Assembly: GCA_942493265.1 (NCBI GenBank)
Contig: OW818688.1
Location: 310,001 to 374,000 of the forward strand
Length of the DNA stretch: 64,000 nt
DNA from: UBA12481 sp942493265
GTDB taxonomy: Bacteria > Bacteroidota > Bacteroidia > Bacteroidales > UBA12481
Direction: 5' to 3'
Shown here in pieces: positions 49,453-58,914 of this stretch. The position numbers were made by a program, and so were the translations under genes. Under the pieces are notes generated by a model. It did not search any database. It had not been told where the DNA came from and saw nothing but the letters and a program-made list of their open reading frames with translations. How positions within the stretch are numbered: the first letter of the stretch is position 1; every line of letters begins with the position of its first letter.

Positions 49453-51375
49453 ATGAAAAAATTTCTACTCACTCTTGCGGCGGTGTTCATTCTGATGCAA
49501 ATACCACTCGTTGCCCAGCAATCCATTGGCGGATTCAATGTGTATTACGGTCATCTGCATAATCATTGCAGCATTTCAGATGGAGTATTAACACCTTTGC
49601 AGGCATATACTTATGCCAAAACCACCGGAGACCTGGATTTTTTCAGTCTGGCGGATCATTCATCAGCAATAGATGCACCTGAATGGACCGCAATGAAAGC
49701 AGCTGCTGAAGCCACCAACGAGCCTGGTGTTTTCACTTCATTCTGGGGCTTTGAATGGACCGAGAATGTTTTGGGCCATGTTGCCGTGATCAATTCAACG
49801 GATTACATCAGCACCGCCTCCCCAACCAACACTTTCCCCGGCCTCTGCAACTGGCTGAACAACAATGAGTGTGTGGCATTTTTCAATCATCCCGGACGAA
49901 ACAATTCAACCGGCCTGGAGTTCAGTCATTTTGCCACCACACCCACCGATAAAATCGTGGGGATGGAGTTATGGAACAAAACTGACCGGTTCAGCACTTA
50001 TTATTATACAGATGGATATTATGCCAATGACGGGAACCTGAGCTGGTTTGATGAAGCGCTGGCGCGCGGATGGAAGATCGGTGCAGCGGGCAGTGAGGAC
50101 AACCACGTCGGTACCTGGGGCACAATGACACCTTCAAAACTGGCCGTGCTGGCATCAGCCAATAACCGGACAGAAATCATGAATGCATTGAAAGCCAGAA
50201 GGTTTTTTACCACTTACGACAAAACCCTGGCACTATCCTTTAAAATTGGTGGCAATGAGATGGGATCAACGGTTGCGGGTGCATACCATTCCATAAATAT
50301 ATCAGCATCAGATGGTGAAAATGAGATTTTTACACAGATCCAGCTGCTGAAGAACGGGATGGTCATGAATACCTGGACCCCGAACATTGCCAATCCGGTC
50401 ATTAGTTTAAACCAGTATTGCTATGATGGTGAGTATTATTACGTCCGGGTAAAGCAGGCCGACGGAGATGAGGCCATTTCATCACCGGTAACCATTTCGG
50501 TAACCTTACCGGTAACGCACTTTACCTTCACCAAGCGAATCACAGCAGGCTCCGATGATGCCGAGCAATATGCATCCGGTACAATCACTCTGACCAGCAC
50601 GGCACTCGAGCTCGTTTATGCGAGCAAAACGACCGGCAACCAAACAGTTGGCCTCAGATTTAACGGCGTTGACATTCCCAAAGGGGCCACCATCACCAAA
50701 GCGTATATCCAGTTTGGGACCTCAAAAAAACAAACCGCTACCTGCAGTCTGATGATTAAGGGTGAGCTGTCAGCCAATCCCTCAACTTATACAACCGCCA
50801 AAAGCAGTATCTCCGCCAGAAGTAAAACGAATGCCGTCATTCCCTGGTCGCCGGCCGGCTGGACAGCCATCGGGGCCACCGGAACTGCGCAGCAAACGCC
50901 CGAGCTTAAAACGATTGTTCAGGAAATTATCGGACTGGATGCGTGGGCAGCAAACAACTGCATGGCATTCCTCATCACCGGCACTGGAACCCGAACCGCC
51001 TATCCATATGAGGGATCCTCTGCAAAAGCTCCTCTGCTGTATGTTGAATATGACTATTTTGGCAGTAAGGTTGGAGTGCTTGCATCCGAGCAGGAATCAG
51101 GCAGACAGCTGGATGGAAGTGTGGCTGGCGAAAGCAGGCTCTCCTGTTACCCCGTTCCATTCAATGATTTCCTCACCATAAATTTTACCGGTGAAAAAGA
51201 AGAAGGCCTCCGGTCGATCAGGCTCCTGAACACCAATGGAATCATTGTTCGGGAAATCATTACCGGGAATCCGCAGAGCACCGTTAGTATGGCAGAATTG
51301 CCCAAAGGAGTATATATCGTTCAGGCCCGTACAAACAGGAATGTTTACCATCAAACCGTTATTAAAATCAGATAA
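49453..51375 (+). CDS. PHP-domain (CehA-like) phosphoesterase, T9SS cargo
   Basis: 640 residues, signal peptide ending at LVAQ. A PHP domain covers about 25-290: NVYYGHLHNHCSISDG (His cluster), FFSLADHSS, FFNHPGRN and GAAGSEDNHVGTWG supply metal ligands as in CehA/McbA-type esterases. A linker and a beta-sandwich follow (SDDAEQYASGTITL ... GLRFNGVDIPKGATITKAYIQFGTSKKQTA ... APLLYVEYD), shared with other secreted Bacteroidota enzymes. The end is a type-A T9SS sorting domain (CYPVPFNDFLTINF ... LPKGVYIVQARTN ... TVIKIR). Predicted secreted metallophosphoesterase or hydrolase, substrate unknown. Confidence 0.85.
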   Translation: MKKFLLTLAAVFILMQIPLVAQQSIGGFNVYYGHLHNHCSISDGVLTPLQAYTYAKTTGDLDFFSLADHSSAIDAPEWTAMKAAAEATNEPGVFTSFWGFEWTENVLGHVAVINSTDYISTASPTNTFPGLCNWLNNNECVAFFNHPGRNNSTGLEFSHFATTPTDKIVGMELWNKTDRFSTYYYTDGYYANDGNLSWFDEALARGWKIGAAGSEDNHVGTWGTMTPSKLAVLASANNRTEIMNALKARRFFTTYDKTLALSFKIGGNEMGSTVAGAYHSINISASDGENEIFTQIQLLKNGMVMNTWTPNIANPVISLNQYCYDGEYYYVRVKQADGDEAISSPVTISVTLPVTHFTFTKRITAGSDDAEQYASGTITLTSTALELVYASKTTGNQTVGLRFNGVDIPKGATITKAYIQFGTSKKQTATCSLMIKGELSANPSTYTTAKSSISARSKTNAVIPWSPAGWTAIGATGTAQQTPELKTIVQEIIGLDAWAANNCMAFLITGTGTRTAYPYEGSSAKAPLLYVEYDYFGSKVGVLASEQESGRQLDGSVAGESRLSCYPVPFNDFLTINFTGEKEEGLRSIRLLNTNGIIVREIITGNPQSTVSMAELPKGVYIVQARTNRNVYHQTVIKIR

Positions 51376-51390
51376 ACTATATAAAATTCA

Positions 51391-51640
51391 AATTGACATA
51401 GAGTTGGCATCTAATGTGCCAACCCATGCGGTTGGGATCGGGGGAGCGCCCGGCGAAAGTGTATATCTCAAGGCGGGAGCTTCCCCGATTGAACCGGGTG
51501 ATGACCTCCTGATTTTCCCGAATCCGGCAAACGGATTGCTGAATATTCAGAGCCAGGCCGGCAAAATAAAATCGATCGGATTATTTACACAGGATGGCAG
51601 ATTATCATCCGATAATGGTGGAAGCAGGATTTATCTAAGA
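51391..51640 (+). pseudogene. Remnant of a T9SS sorting-domain protein
   Basis: After the PHP gene one frame reads ASNVPTHAVGIGGAPGESVYLKAG, then IEPGDDLLIFPNPANGLLNIQSQAGKIKSIGLFTQDGRL: the start of a T9SS type-A domain. It lacks an own start codon, and the usual final GxYxV...K(I/V) strands are missing, being cut off by the end of the convergent CNNM gene. It looks like the decayed 3' end of a second secreted-protein gene. Confidence 0.55.
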
Positions 51641-52933
51641 ATCAGACTCCTGATCAGTCTTTAAAATCAGCAGCTTATCTACGCGGCTATTATCCATATC
51701 GATCACTTCGAAGGTAAGCTCGCTGAATGAAAAGATATCTCCCTCCTCAGGCACCTTATCCAGCAGAAACATGGCCAGCCCGCCGAGTGTGGTAAAACCT
51801 TCATTCAATATTGATTCATCAGCAACGATGCCCATTTTATCAATAAAATCGTCGATATTCATCGAACCGTCAACTAAAATGGTTCCATCAGCCCGTTCGA
51901 CCAGGTTAAATTCGATTTCCTCATCCTCTTCCGGCAATTCACCCAGAATCGCCTCAGTTAAATCGTGAAGGGTGATGATTCCCTCAATGGCCCCATACTC
52001 ACTCACGACAACGCCAAAATTCGTTTTCTGGTTTCTGAAAATTTCCAAAACCCGGTTGGCCGACATGCTTTCCGGAATAAAAAGCGGAGGGGTGGAAGCG
52101 ATTTCGAGGTTAAATTCGGTATCACCATCAAACAATGCGATGATATCTTTCACGGCCACGGTTCCGATAACATCCTCGATACCCTCATTGCAAAGCAGGT
52201 ACCGGCTAAAATGCTCCTCATCAATAATTTTCAGAACCTCTTCCTTAGTGGCGCCAAGCAGCATGAAAACAACATCCTTACGGTGGGTCATCAATTCATT
52301 CGCCTTTTTATCGGTAAACCGGAACACATCCTTGATCATCTGCGTTTCCTGTTCATCAATGACTCCCTGATCGGAACTCTGCTTGAGCAGGAATTTCAGT
52401 TCATCTTCAGTAATTGTTCTCTCATTGGAAGCATTTATTCGGAGCAACTTCTTTACCAGTATAGTTGAAACACTTAATAACCAGGTAAATGGATAAACAA
52501 GTTTGGTTAATAAGATAATAAAGGGAGTTAAATACAAGGCAATTTTTTCAGGATTTGCCAGTGCAACAGATTTGGGCACCAGCTCGCCGAGTATCAGCGA
52601 AAAATAGGTGATCAATCCGATGACCAGCACTACCGCAACACTCCCGGCGTAAGGTTCCAGCCAGGCTATCTTAGCCAGCACGGGCGTAAGGTCATCACTC
52701 AGGGCTATTCCGCCAAAAGCACCGGACACGATTCCTATCAGGGTGATACCCACCTGGATGGTAGATAGTATCTTCTCTGGTTGAAGCAAAAGCCTCAGAA
52801 TTGTTTTGGCCCTTTTGTTCCCTTTTTGTGCCAATGTTTCCAGCCGTGCCTTGCTGGATGATACGAGTGCTATTTCGTACATGGCAAAAACACCATTCAA
52901 TAAAATCAGTAAGCCGATTACTATTATTTCCAT
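51635..52933 (-). CDS. CNNM/CBS-domain transporter (HlyC/CorC family)
   Basis: 432 residues. The N-terminal DUF21/CNNM domain has four membrane segments (EIIVIGLLILLNGVFAMYEIALVSSSKARLETLAQKGNKRA, ILSTIQVGITLIGIVSGAFGG, ITYFSLILGELVPKSVAL). Then two CBS repeats (VMTHRKDV-type MTHRKDVVFML; NFGVVVSEYGAIEGIITLHDLTEAILGE) and a C-terminal CorC/HlyC domain (DGSMNIDDFIDKMGI ... FTTLGGLAMFLLDKVPEEGD). The family is linked to Mg2+/Co2+ or Na+ efflux, ATP-sensed by CBS. Complete; monocistronic. Confidence 0.93.
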   Translation of the reverse strand: MEIIVIGLLILLNGVFAMYEIALVSSSKARLETLAQKGNKRAKTILRLLLQPEKILSTIQVGITLIGIVSGAFGGIALSDDLTPVLAKIAWLEPYAGSVAVVLVIGLITYFSLILGELVPKSVALANPEKIALYLTPFIILLTKLVYPFTWLLSVSTILVKKLLRINASNERTITEDELKFLLKQSSDQGVIDEQETQMIKDVFRFTDKKANELMTHRKDVVFMLLGATKEEVLKIIDEEHFSRYLLCNEGIEDVIGTVAVKDIIALFDGDTEFNLEIASTPPLFIPESMSANRVLEIFRNQKTNFGVVVSEYGAIEGIITLHDLTEAILGELPEEDEEIEFNLVERADGTILVDGSMNIDDFIDKMGIVADESILNEGFTTLGGLAMFLLDKVPEEGDIFSFSELTFEVIDMDNSRVDKLLILKTDQESDS

Positions 52934-53040
52934 AGTTTAACAAAGAGCTGCAAAGGTAGTGACTTTGATGTCAATATCTTCACTTCACCAGATTGATTAT
53001 AATCCGGGCGATTTTATTGCTTCGGGCGATCCCTGATACC

Positions 53041-53365
53041 TATGCCACCCCTACGGGGTTAGTATTTCAATTCAATCCACCAGGCTAGAATCATGTCAGC
53101 CCTACGGGCTTCTAAAACGGCAGCGGGTTGACTTGATCATCGCACAAAGTGATCAATACCACCAACCAACCCCGTAGGGGGTGACATTTTTATAGCAGCA
53201 AATGATCCCCTCCACCTAGCCCAACCCCGTAGGGGTGACAGGATTATAGCAGCAAATGATCCCCTCTACTAGCCCAACCCCGTAGGGGTGACAGGATTAT
53301 AGCCGTGAATGATCCCTGCCACCTAACCAAACCCCGTAGGGGTGACATTATTATAGCAGCATGAT
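53041..53365. repeat. Second REP array, without transposase
   Basis: Four forward units (CCCCGTAGGGG beginning at 53170, 53225, 53278 and 53332, spacing 53-55), followed by GTGACAGGATTATAG, and two inverted units at about 53046 and 53096. It is the same palindrome family as at 5.5-6.7 kb. It fills most of the 436-bp gap 52934-53369; the remainder (52934-53040) holds nothing I recognise. Confidence 0.88.
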
Positions 53366-53369
53366 TGTT

Positions 53370-54929
53370 TTACCACAACCCCCGCCGCCGGAATGCATCG
53401 CGGATGATGTTTTCATATTGCCCGTCGGTACGGGCCTTATCACTGCTGATCAATCCATTGGCCAAATCCAGGATTGGCGAGGTATCCCCCACCGCGAGCA
53501 ACATGTCGATGCAGGTTCCGGTTATTTCACCTGCTGCCCTTAACCGTTCCTCAGGCTTATCGGAATGGCCGCCCATCTCCAGATAGATATCCCACAAAAC
53601 TGAAGCATAAACAGTTCCCTTTTTATAAAATCCATATTTAGTATAACCCGGATCATCAAAACGATACTCCATATCGCATCGCCGGGTAACATCCCAGCTG
53701 ACCGTGGAATTATTATCCCACGGAAACGGATTTGCCCGGTCGAAACCGTGAAGGTTAAACCTGTCGCGGAACACACACGATAAAAAATCATTAAACCCCT
53801 CCTCAAAACTTCCCGGCTCAACCAATCCGCCCATGAGAAAATAATGAAGGGCATGTCCGAATTCATGTACAATCACCCCGGGATCACTGGCATCGGGCGT
53901 GCCGCCCTCCCCAAAGGCCAGGTAAACCGGTCCCACGATTGGCGCCACAAAATGCGAATTATCCTCCCCCTCAACTGCCTGCGCATCCACCCGGATGGGT
54001 TCCGTTATTGCACGGTTAAAAACCGGAATATCCAGCGAACTCATCCATTCCATCAACCTGTCGAGATAATAATAGGCCATCACACTCAGGAAGTTCCGGC
54101 TTTTCGAAGAATAAATAAAGTCTTTCCCTGTTGCATTCAATTTCGATTCAGGACCCTCAATTTCCTCGATTCTCACCCATTTACCGGTCAGGGTAAAAAG
54201 GGAGCCTTGCGGCTCATCGAGATTCTCGAGCAATACTTCCTCCAGCTCCTTATCCAGTTCATCATCAGGTGATCCCCAGTGCAGAGCGGGATTCTGTGAA
54301 GAAGTCACCGGATCGGGACTGAAAATCGTGGCCCGACTGCTGCCATAAAACCTTCGCCGGTCGAACTCAGCCATCCATTCGCCACTCACAGCATCGATAA
54401 ATAGTTCCCAAAAACCTTTCGGATTGAGTGTATCTGCCTCAATCCGCCAGGCCAGCCGAAACCTGAAAATAAACAGAACGGGTTTGGAATGGGTTAGCTC
54501 CAGTCCCGGCGAATCGTACTTTTCATGCATGATCCGCAGGGCATCCTCCGATGAAATCCGGATCTGATCCCTGCTTAAATCCGTTGGTATATCATACACA
54601 GCCTTGTTTACCGACGACAAAACCCGGCGGTCGCTTTTCCGGAGGGTCACATTCAGATAGGCCCCGTAAACCGGGATATTGTTATGGTACTGCTCATATT
54701 TGCAGGTGGCTTGCGAGCTTCCTGTCTTTTCCTCCGTCAGGATCAGATCGATACCGGTCAAATTAAACAGATCGGCATTGGCAGTCAGAAATTCATCTGA
54801 TATATCTGAATTGCTTAAGGTGGGATTTTGGGGTGCATCGAAAAATCCGGGATCAAAACAGCTCCTGATCAGATTGCTGTCCTCATCGAACCGGATGGAG
54901 GAGGAAGGTGCGGGGTTTAGTCGGGGCAT
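53370..54929 (-). CDS. M36/M4-like zinc metallopeptidase with FTP-like prodomain
   Basis: 519 residues. The first ~200 residues resemble an FTP/PepSY-like prodomain (KYEQYHNNIPVYGAYLNVTLRKSDRRVLSSVNKAVYDIP, then FRLAWRIEADTLNPKGFWELFIDAVSGE). The catalytic domain contains DPGVIVHEFGHALHYFLMGGLVEPGSFEEGFNDFLS: His355 and His359 of HExxH, with Glu in EEGFNDF as third ligand, a gluzincin layout. No signal peptide is visible, which is odd for a protease with a prodomain. The start could be further upstream or the protein is exported otherwise. REP array follows its 3' end. Confidence 0.82.
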   Translation of the reverse strand: MPRLNPAPSSSIRFDEDSNLIRSCFDPGFFDAPQNPTLSNSDISDEFLTANADLFNLTGIDLILTEEKTGSSQATCKYEQYHNNIPVYGAYLNVTLRKSDRRVLSSVNKAVYDIPTDLSRDQIRISSEDALRIMHEKYDSPGLELTHSKPVLFIFRFRLAWRIEADTLNPKGFWELFIDAVSGEWMAEFDRRRFYGSSRATIFSPDPVTSSQNPALHWGSPDDELDKELEEVLLENLDEPQGSLFTLTGKWVRIEEIEGPESKLNATGKDFIYSSKSRNFLSVMAYYYLDRLMEWMSSLDIPVFNRAITEPIRVDAQAVEGEDNSHFVAPIVGPVYLAFGEGGTPDASDPGVIVHEFGHALHYFLMGGLVEPGSFEEGFNDFLSCVFRDRFNLHGFDRANPFPWDNNSTVSWDVTRRCDMEYRFDDPGYTKYGFYKKGTVYASVLWDIYLEMGGHSDKPEERLRAAGEITGTCIDMLLAVGDTSPILDLANGLISSDKARTDGQYENIIRDAFRRRGLW

Positions 54930-54943
54930 TAGGGTTGAGAATT

Positions 54944-55022
54944 ACCACGGAGACACAGAGGGCACGGAGGTACACGGAGATAGTTTTTCCGTGTACCTCC
55001 GTGCCCTTCGTGTCTCCATGGT
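54944..55022. repeat. Long inverted repeat upstream of zwf
   Basis: Arms of about 35 nt (ACCACGGAGACACAGAGG and onward) pair with CCGTGTACCTCCGTGCCC...CCATGGT around a T-rich loop, with few mismatches. Each arm is itself made of CACGGAG-type 7-nt units. It lies between the divergent peptidase and zwf starts and would form a hairpin in either transcript leader. Confidence 0.88.
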
Positions 55023-55059
55023 TATTTTAATAAGTATATTCGCATAAATGTAATATTTA

Positions 55060-56580
55060 ATGAATAAGCCGGAAAATCAAATACTGGTCATCTTCGGTGC
55101 ATCGGGCGATCTGACCAAAAGAAAGCTCATTCCCGCGCTGTATTCCCTGGATGTGCAAGACCTTTTGCCCGAAAAATTTGCCATAATCGGGGTCAGCCGG
55201 TCGGGTCTCACAGATGAAGAATTCCGCGCCGCCATGCGAGAAGGACTGGTAAAATTCTCCGGTGAAAAGGACCAGTCGCGGATGGACTCCTTTTTAAACA
55301 GGATTTATTACCAAAGCGTTGATGCACAAGATGCATCATCCTACGGCGGATTATGCGGCAAGCTTTCGGAGCTGCAAAAATCCATGGATATTCCGGGCAA
55401 TACCATTTGTTATCTATCCACCCCGCCCAGTTTATACGGGGTGATTCCTCAGAATCTCGCAAAAAATCATCAGAACGCTCAATCTGGTGGATGGAAACGG
55501 ATCATTATTGAAAAGCCCTTCGGATATGACTTACAGAGCGCCATCGAGTTGAATGATTCCCTGCAGAAAGACTGGCTCGAAAGCCAGATTTACCGCATCG
55601 ATCATTATCTGGGCAAGGAAACCGTTCAGAATGTATTGGTTACACGATTCACCAACGGGATTTTCGAACCACTCTGGAATCGCAATTATGTTCACCATGT
55701 GGAGATCACCTCGGCAGAAAGTATCGGAGTGGAAAAGCGTGGGGGATACTATGAAGGATCAGGTGCACTGCGCGATATGATACAAAACCATCTGCTTCAG
55801 GTTGTTGGCCTGATCGCGATGGAACCGCCGGCATCCATGAACTCCGATGCCATCCGGAACGAAACGGTGAAAGTTTTGCAATCCATCAGGCCTTACACAA
55901 CGGAAGACATCCTGAAATCGACTATCCGCGGACAATATCTGGCCTCCACCATCAAAGGGGAAAAAATGAACGGGTACCGCGAAGAAGAAGGGGTGCACCG
56001 GGATTCAAAAACCGAGACTTATGCCGCATTAAAATTTTATATCGACAACTGGCGCTGGGGCGGAGTGCCGTTTTATATCCGCACCGGCAAGCGGCTGCCC
56101 ACCCGGGTAACCGAAGCGGTTATCCATTTCAAGCCCACGCCACACTCTCTTTTTGCAAACAGCTTAACGGGTGAGTTTCATAATCAGCTGGTTATCAGAA
56201 TACAGCCAGACGAAGGCATTTTGCTGAAATTCGGCATGAAAACTCCAGGAAGCGGTTTTGATGTGCAGAATGTGAATATGGATTTCCACTATTCCGATCT
56301 GAGCATCGACCGGATACCGGAAGCGTATGAACGGTTGCTGCTCGACAGCATGACGGGTGATTCCACGCTTTTTGCCAGGGGTGACGCAGTTATGGCCGCC
56401 TGGAAATTTCTGGATCCTGTACTCACGGAATGGAAACATAACCCTTGCGTTCCGATATACGGATATCCGTCGGGCACCTGGGGCCCGGAAAAAGCTGATG
56501 ATTTGATTGAAGAAGCGAACATGACGTGGCGCTATCCCTGTAAAAACTTATCCGACGATGGAATTTACTGCGAATTATAA
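55060..56580 (+). CDS. zwf: Glucose-6-phosphate 1-dehydrogenase
   Basis: 506 residues, full length. NADP-binding motif GASGDLTKRKLIPALY at 13-28, the active-site motif RIDHYLGKE near 180 with catalytic His, EKPFGYDL, and KWYLASxx-equivalent RTGKRLPTRVTEAVIHFKP near 350. It oxidises glucose 6-phosphate to 6-phosphogluconolactone in the cytosol. The next gene, pgl, is 2 bp downstream, making a two-gene unit for the oxidative pentose phosphate entry. No gnd gene is in the window. Confidence 0.97.
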   Translation: MNKPENQILVIFGASGDLTKRKLIPALYSLDVQDLLPEKFAIIGVSRSGLTDEEFRAAMREGLVKFSGEKDQSRMDSFLNRIYYQSVDAQDASSYGGLCGKLSELQKSMDIPGNTICYLSTPPSLYGVIPQNLAKNHQNAQSGGWKRIIIEKPFGYDLQSAIELNDSLQKDWLESQIYRIDHYLGKETVQNVLVTRFTNGIFEPLWNRNYVHHVEITSAESIGVEKRGGYYEGSGALRDMIQNHLLQVVGLIAMEPPASMNSDAIRNETVKVLQSIRPYTTEDILKSTIRGQYLASTIKGEKMNGYREEEGVHRDSKTETYAALKFYIDNWRWGGVPFYIRTGKRLPTRVTEAVIHFKPTPHSLFANSLTGEFHNQLVIRIQPDEGILLKFGMKTPGSGFDVQNVNMDFHYSDLSIDRIPEAYERLLLDSMTGDSTLFARGDAVMAAWKFLDPVLTEWKHNPCVPIYGYPSGTWGPEKADDLIEEANMTWRYPCKNLSDDGIYCEL

Positions 56581-56582
56581 TA

Positions 56583-57308
56583 ATGGAACCGATTATTAAA
56601 ATATTTCCGGATTTAAATCAATTAACTGAATTTTTTATTTCCCGTATTGCTGATCAGATATTAACCAAATCACCGGGACAATATTTTTCGATTGCATTAT
56701 CCGGCGGATCCACTCCGAAAGCCATCTTTAAATTAATTACAGAAAAATATAAAACTAAAATAGATTGGCGCAAAGTATTGATATTCTGGGGTGATGAACG
56801 TTGTGTGCCGCCAACGGATGAGGAAAGTAATTACCGGATGACGTATGAAAATCTATTTAAGCATTTGAATATTCACGAATTAAATTTTTACAGAATACAA
56901 GGAGAAGATGATCCCGAATCCGAAGCAAAAAGATATTCAGAAAAGGCTAACTCGATATTGCCGAAAATAAATAATATTCCGCAATTCGATTTAATCCTGC
57001 TCGGATTGGGGGAAGACGGGCATACGGCATCGATATTTCCGTATAATATTGAATTATTTAATTCAGATAAATTATTTGCGACCAGTGAACATCCGGTTTC
57101 GAAACAAATAAGAATAACCGCAACCGGAAAGATAATTAATCAGGCAAAGGAAGTTTGCTTTCTGGTGACCGGGTCGGGGAAAGCAGAGAAAGCTGCACAG
57201 ATCATACAAAAGAAAGCCGGCTGGGAAACATTACCGGCCTCGCGGGTTCATCCGGCAGGCGGACGGGTTTATTGGCTGATGGATGAAGCGGCGGCCAGAG
57301 GAATTTAA
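56583..57308 (+). CDS. pgl: 6-phosphogluconolactonase
   Basis: 241 residues of the DevB/Pgl family: ALSGGSTPKAIFKLI, VLIFWGDERCVPPTDEESNYRMTYENLF, FDLILLGLGEDGHTASIFPYN and a C-terminal SRVHPAGGRVYWLMDEAA. It hydrolyses the lactone made by Zwf. Most of the gene is markedly AT-rich (many ATT, TTA, AAA codons) compared with zwf just upstream, which suggests a different history or relaxed selection. An octamer repeat begins right after its TAA. Confidence 0.96.
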   Translation: MEPIIKIFPDLNQLTEFFISRIADQILTKSPGQYFSIALSGGSTPKAIFKLITEKYKTKIDWRKVLIFWGDERCVPPTDEESNYRMTYENLFKHLNIHELNFYRIQGEDDPESEAKRYSEKANSILPKINNIPQFDLILLGLGEDGHTASIFPYNIELFNSDKLFATSEHPVSKQIRITATGKIINQAKEVCFLVTGSGKAEKAAQIIQKKAGWETLPASRVHPAGGRVYWLMDEAAARGI

Positions 57309-57347
57309 AAATGTGCTAATTGGTTAATGTGCCAATGTGCCAATGAA
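57309..57347. repeat. Octamer repeat after pgl
   Basis: AATGTGCT, AATTGGTT, AATGTGCC, AATGTGCC, AATGAAAG: octamers of the 19.7-23.1 kb family, starting one base after the stop codon of pgl. Confidence 0.85.
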
Positions 57348-57374
57348 AGAAAACAGTGAAGTGATTAGTTAATT

Positions 57375-58592
57375 TCACCTCCCCAAAGTGAAGAATATCA
57401 GCAGGGGATTGTTGTCGGCATCAAGTTGGCTGATAATCTTTTTGAATTCGGGTTCCTTTTCAGCCCGGGCTTTCTCAGCAGGGAATTTTTCCCAGAATTC
57501 GATAATATCCATCGCTTCGAGTGAGCCGGCAATCTTTCCGTTCACAATTTCCCTTGACGTGGGAACCGGAAATCCTTTGTATGAACCGATGATTTTAAAA
57601 TCCAGCACCGGCATAAAAACCATATGCGGCAGATTCCAGGCGCCCACACCAAAGTAAGGAACGCCTTTAAACATATTGTTTGCCAGGAACTTATCCTCCT
57701 GTGGCAGAATAACTCCGGCACCAATTGGCTTTTCCAGGTTCTGTCCGAAAATCTGAATAAAATCCTCAAACTCCATCCGGTCACTCTTTGAAAAATCATA
57801 ACCGTTTGCGCCGAAATCGAAAACCAGCAGGGTATCCAGATTACTTTTTTCATCCAGAAAATAATAGCTGTAATCTCCGATCTTTGAAATCCCGACTCCC
57901 CTGCCCATGCGAACCAGATCCGGTGCAATACCGCCATTTGACCAGGAAGTATAAAACGGCAGCAGCTGCTTTTCAGCTGTAAAGTCTTTTGAAAAGATAT
58001 TGATATAATAACCGGGCGACTGATCATTTTCCCGCAGGCGATATGAACCTATAACCCTGCTCTTGTTATCGAGATATTCAATAGTTTCAAAATTACCTGG
58101 TATATCGGTTTCACGAACGATATTGCCTTCCAGCGAATACTCCAGCAGTTTCATTTTTCCCGGATCAATCAGTTCCAGGTTCCCCGTGGGATTTAGGGTA
58201 ATATCCATGACCCCGCCATACTCTCCCGGACCTTTGCCGCTTTTATTTATTTTATTCAGGATCTTACCGTGATAGTCGAGAATCCAGAAAGCATTGACAT
58301 TGCGTATATAAATAACTATCCGATCATGGCTGCCGGCAATTTTGGTGAGCCTGCCCATCTCATTTCCCACTGAATATTCAATCGGTATGATCTCAAATGA
58401 CGAAATATGTTTTTCAATTTCGCCTGTCGAAAACTGTTCGTTAGACACAGCCTTGATGTGGAATGGCCCGGCATGACTGGATTTGGGCGATTGGCATGAA
58501 ATCAGGAAAATTGAAAAAAGAGCAGAAAGAAACGTTAAGGAAAGAATGGAATGAAGGGGTAATCTGCTACATTTTAAAAATATTTTTTTCAT
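57375..58592 (-). CDS. Six-bladed beta-propeller lipoprotein
   Basis: 405 residues from ATG 58592; an earlier in-frame start would add 30 unlikely residues. Signal peptide with lipobox LISC. The rest matches the PF17170-type six-bladed propeller common in Bacteroidota: ISSFEIIPIEYSVGNEMGRLTKIAGSHDRIVIYIRNVNAFWILDYHGKILNKINKSGKGPGEYGGVMDITLNP, ELIDPGKMKLLEYSLEGNIVRE. Role unknown, periplasmic or outer-membrane anchored. It is convergent with pgl. Confidence 0.85.
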   Translation of the reverse strand: MKKIFLKCSRLPLHSILSLTFLSALFSIFLISCQSPKSSHAGPFHIKAVSNEQFSTGEIEKHISSFEIIPIEYSVGNEMGRLTKIAGSHDRIVIYIRNVNAFWILDYHGKILNKINKSGKGPGEYGGVMDITLNPTGNLELIDPGKMKLLEYSLEGNIVRETDIPGNFETIEYLDNKSRVIGSYRLRENDQSPGYYINIFSKDFTAEKQLLPFYTSWSNGGIAPDLVRMGRGVGISKIGDYSYYFLDEKSNLDTLLVFDFGANGYDFSKSDRMEFEDFIQIFGQNLEKPIGAGVILPQEDKFLANNMFKGVPYFGVGAWNLPHMVFMPVLDFKIIGSYKGFPVPTSREIVNGKIAGSLEAMDIIEFWEKFPAEKARAEKEPEFKKIISQLDADNNPLLIFFTLGR

Positions 58593-58689
58593 AAACAGAT
58601 TTGGGTTTGAGCTACTAAAGGTAGTGAAAGTGAAGTATAAAAGTTGAGATTCGAATTCAGAATTCTGATGCAGTAGATTCAATTCGGAT

Positions 58690-58852
58690 GACGTGAAAAT
58701 TTAGCCGCCCTTCTCTCGGAGAAGTGTCATCCCGACGTCGGGACCGCTTCCCTTACCCAGCATGCCCATGAGAGCTGCTCCGACGCTGCTCAATTTTACA
58801 AAAGAACTGACACAGAGGAAGGCAGAGGAACGCGGAGGGCCACAGAGTTTTT
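58690..58852. repeat. Mixed repeats in the gap before the DUF5695 gene
   Basis: The 58593-58914 gap holds no gene. At about 58726-58742 GTCATCCCGACGTCGGGAC forms a REP-like hairpin related to the ATGACA repeats at 26.5 kb. At 58809-58852 ACACAGAGGAAGGCAGAGGAACGCGGAGG forms GAGG-containing 7-10 nt units related to the inverted repeat before zwf. Confidence 0.65.
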
Positions 58853-58914
58853 ATCGGTAGCCATAGCAAATTTTATAATTGTTACCTTTACACTTATGAC
58901 TAAATACTGACCCG

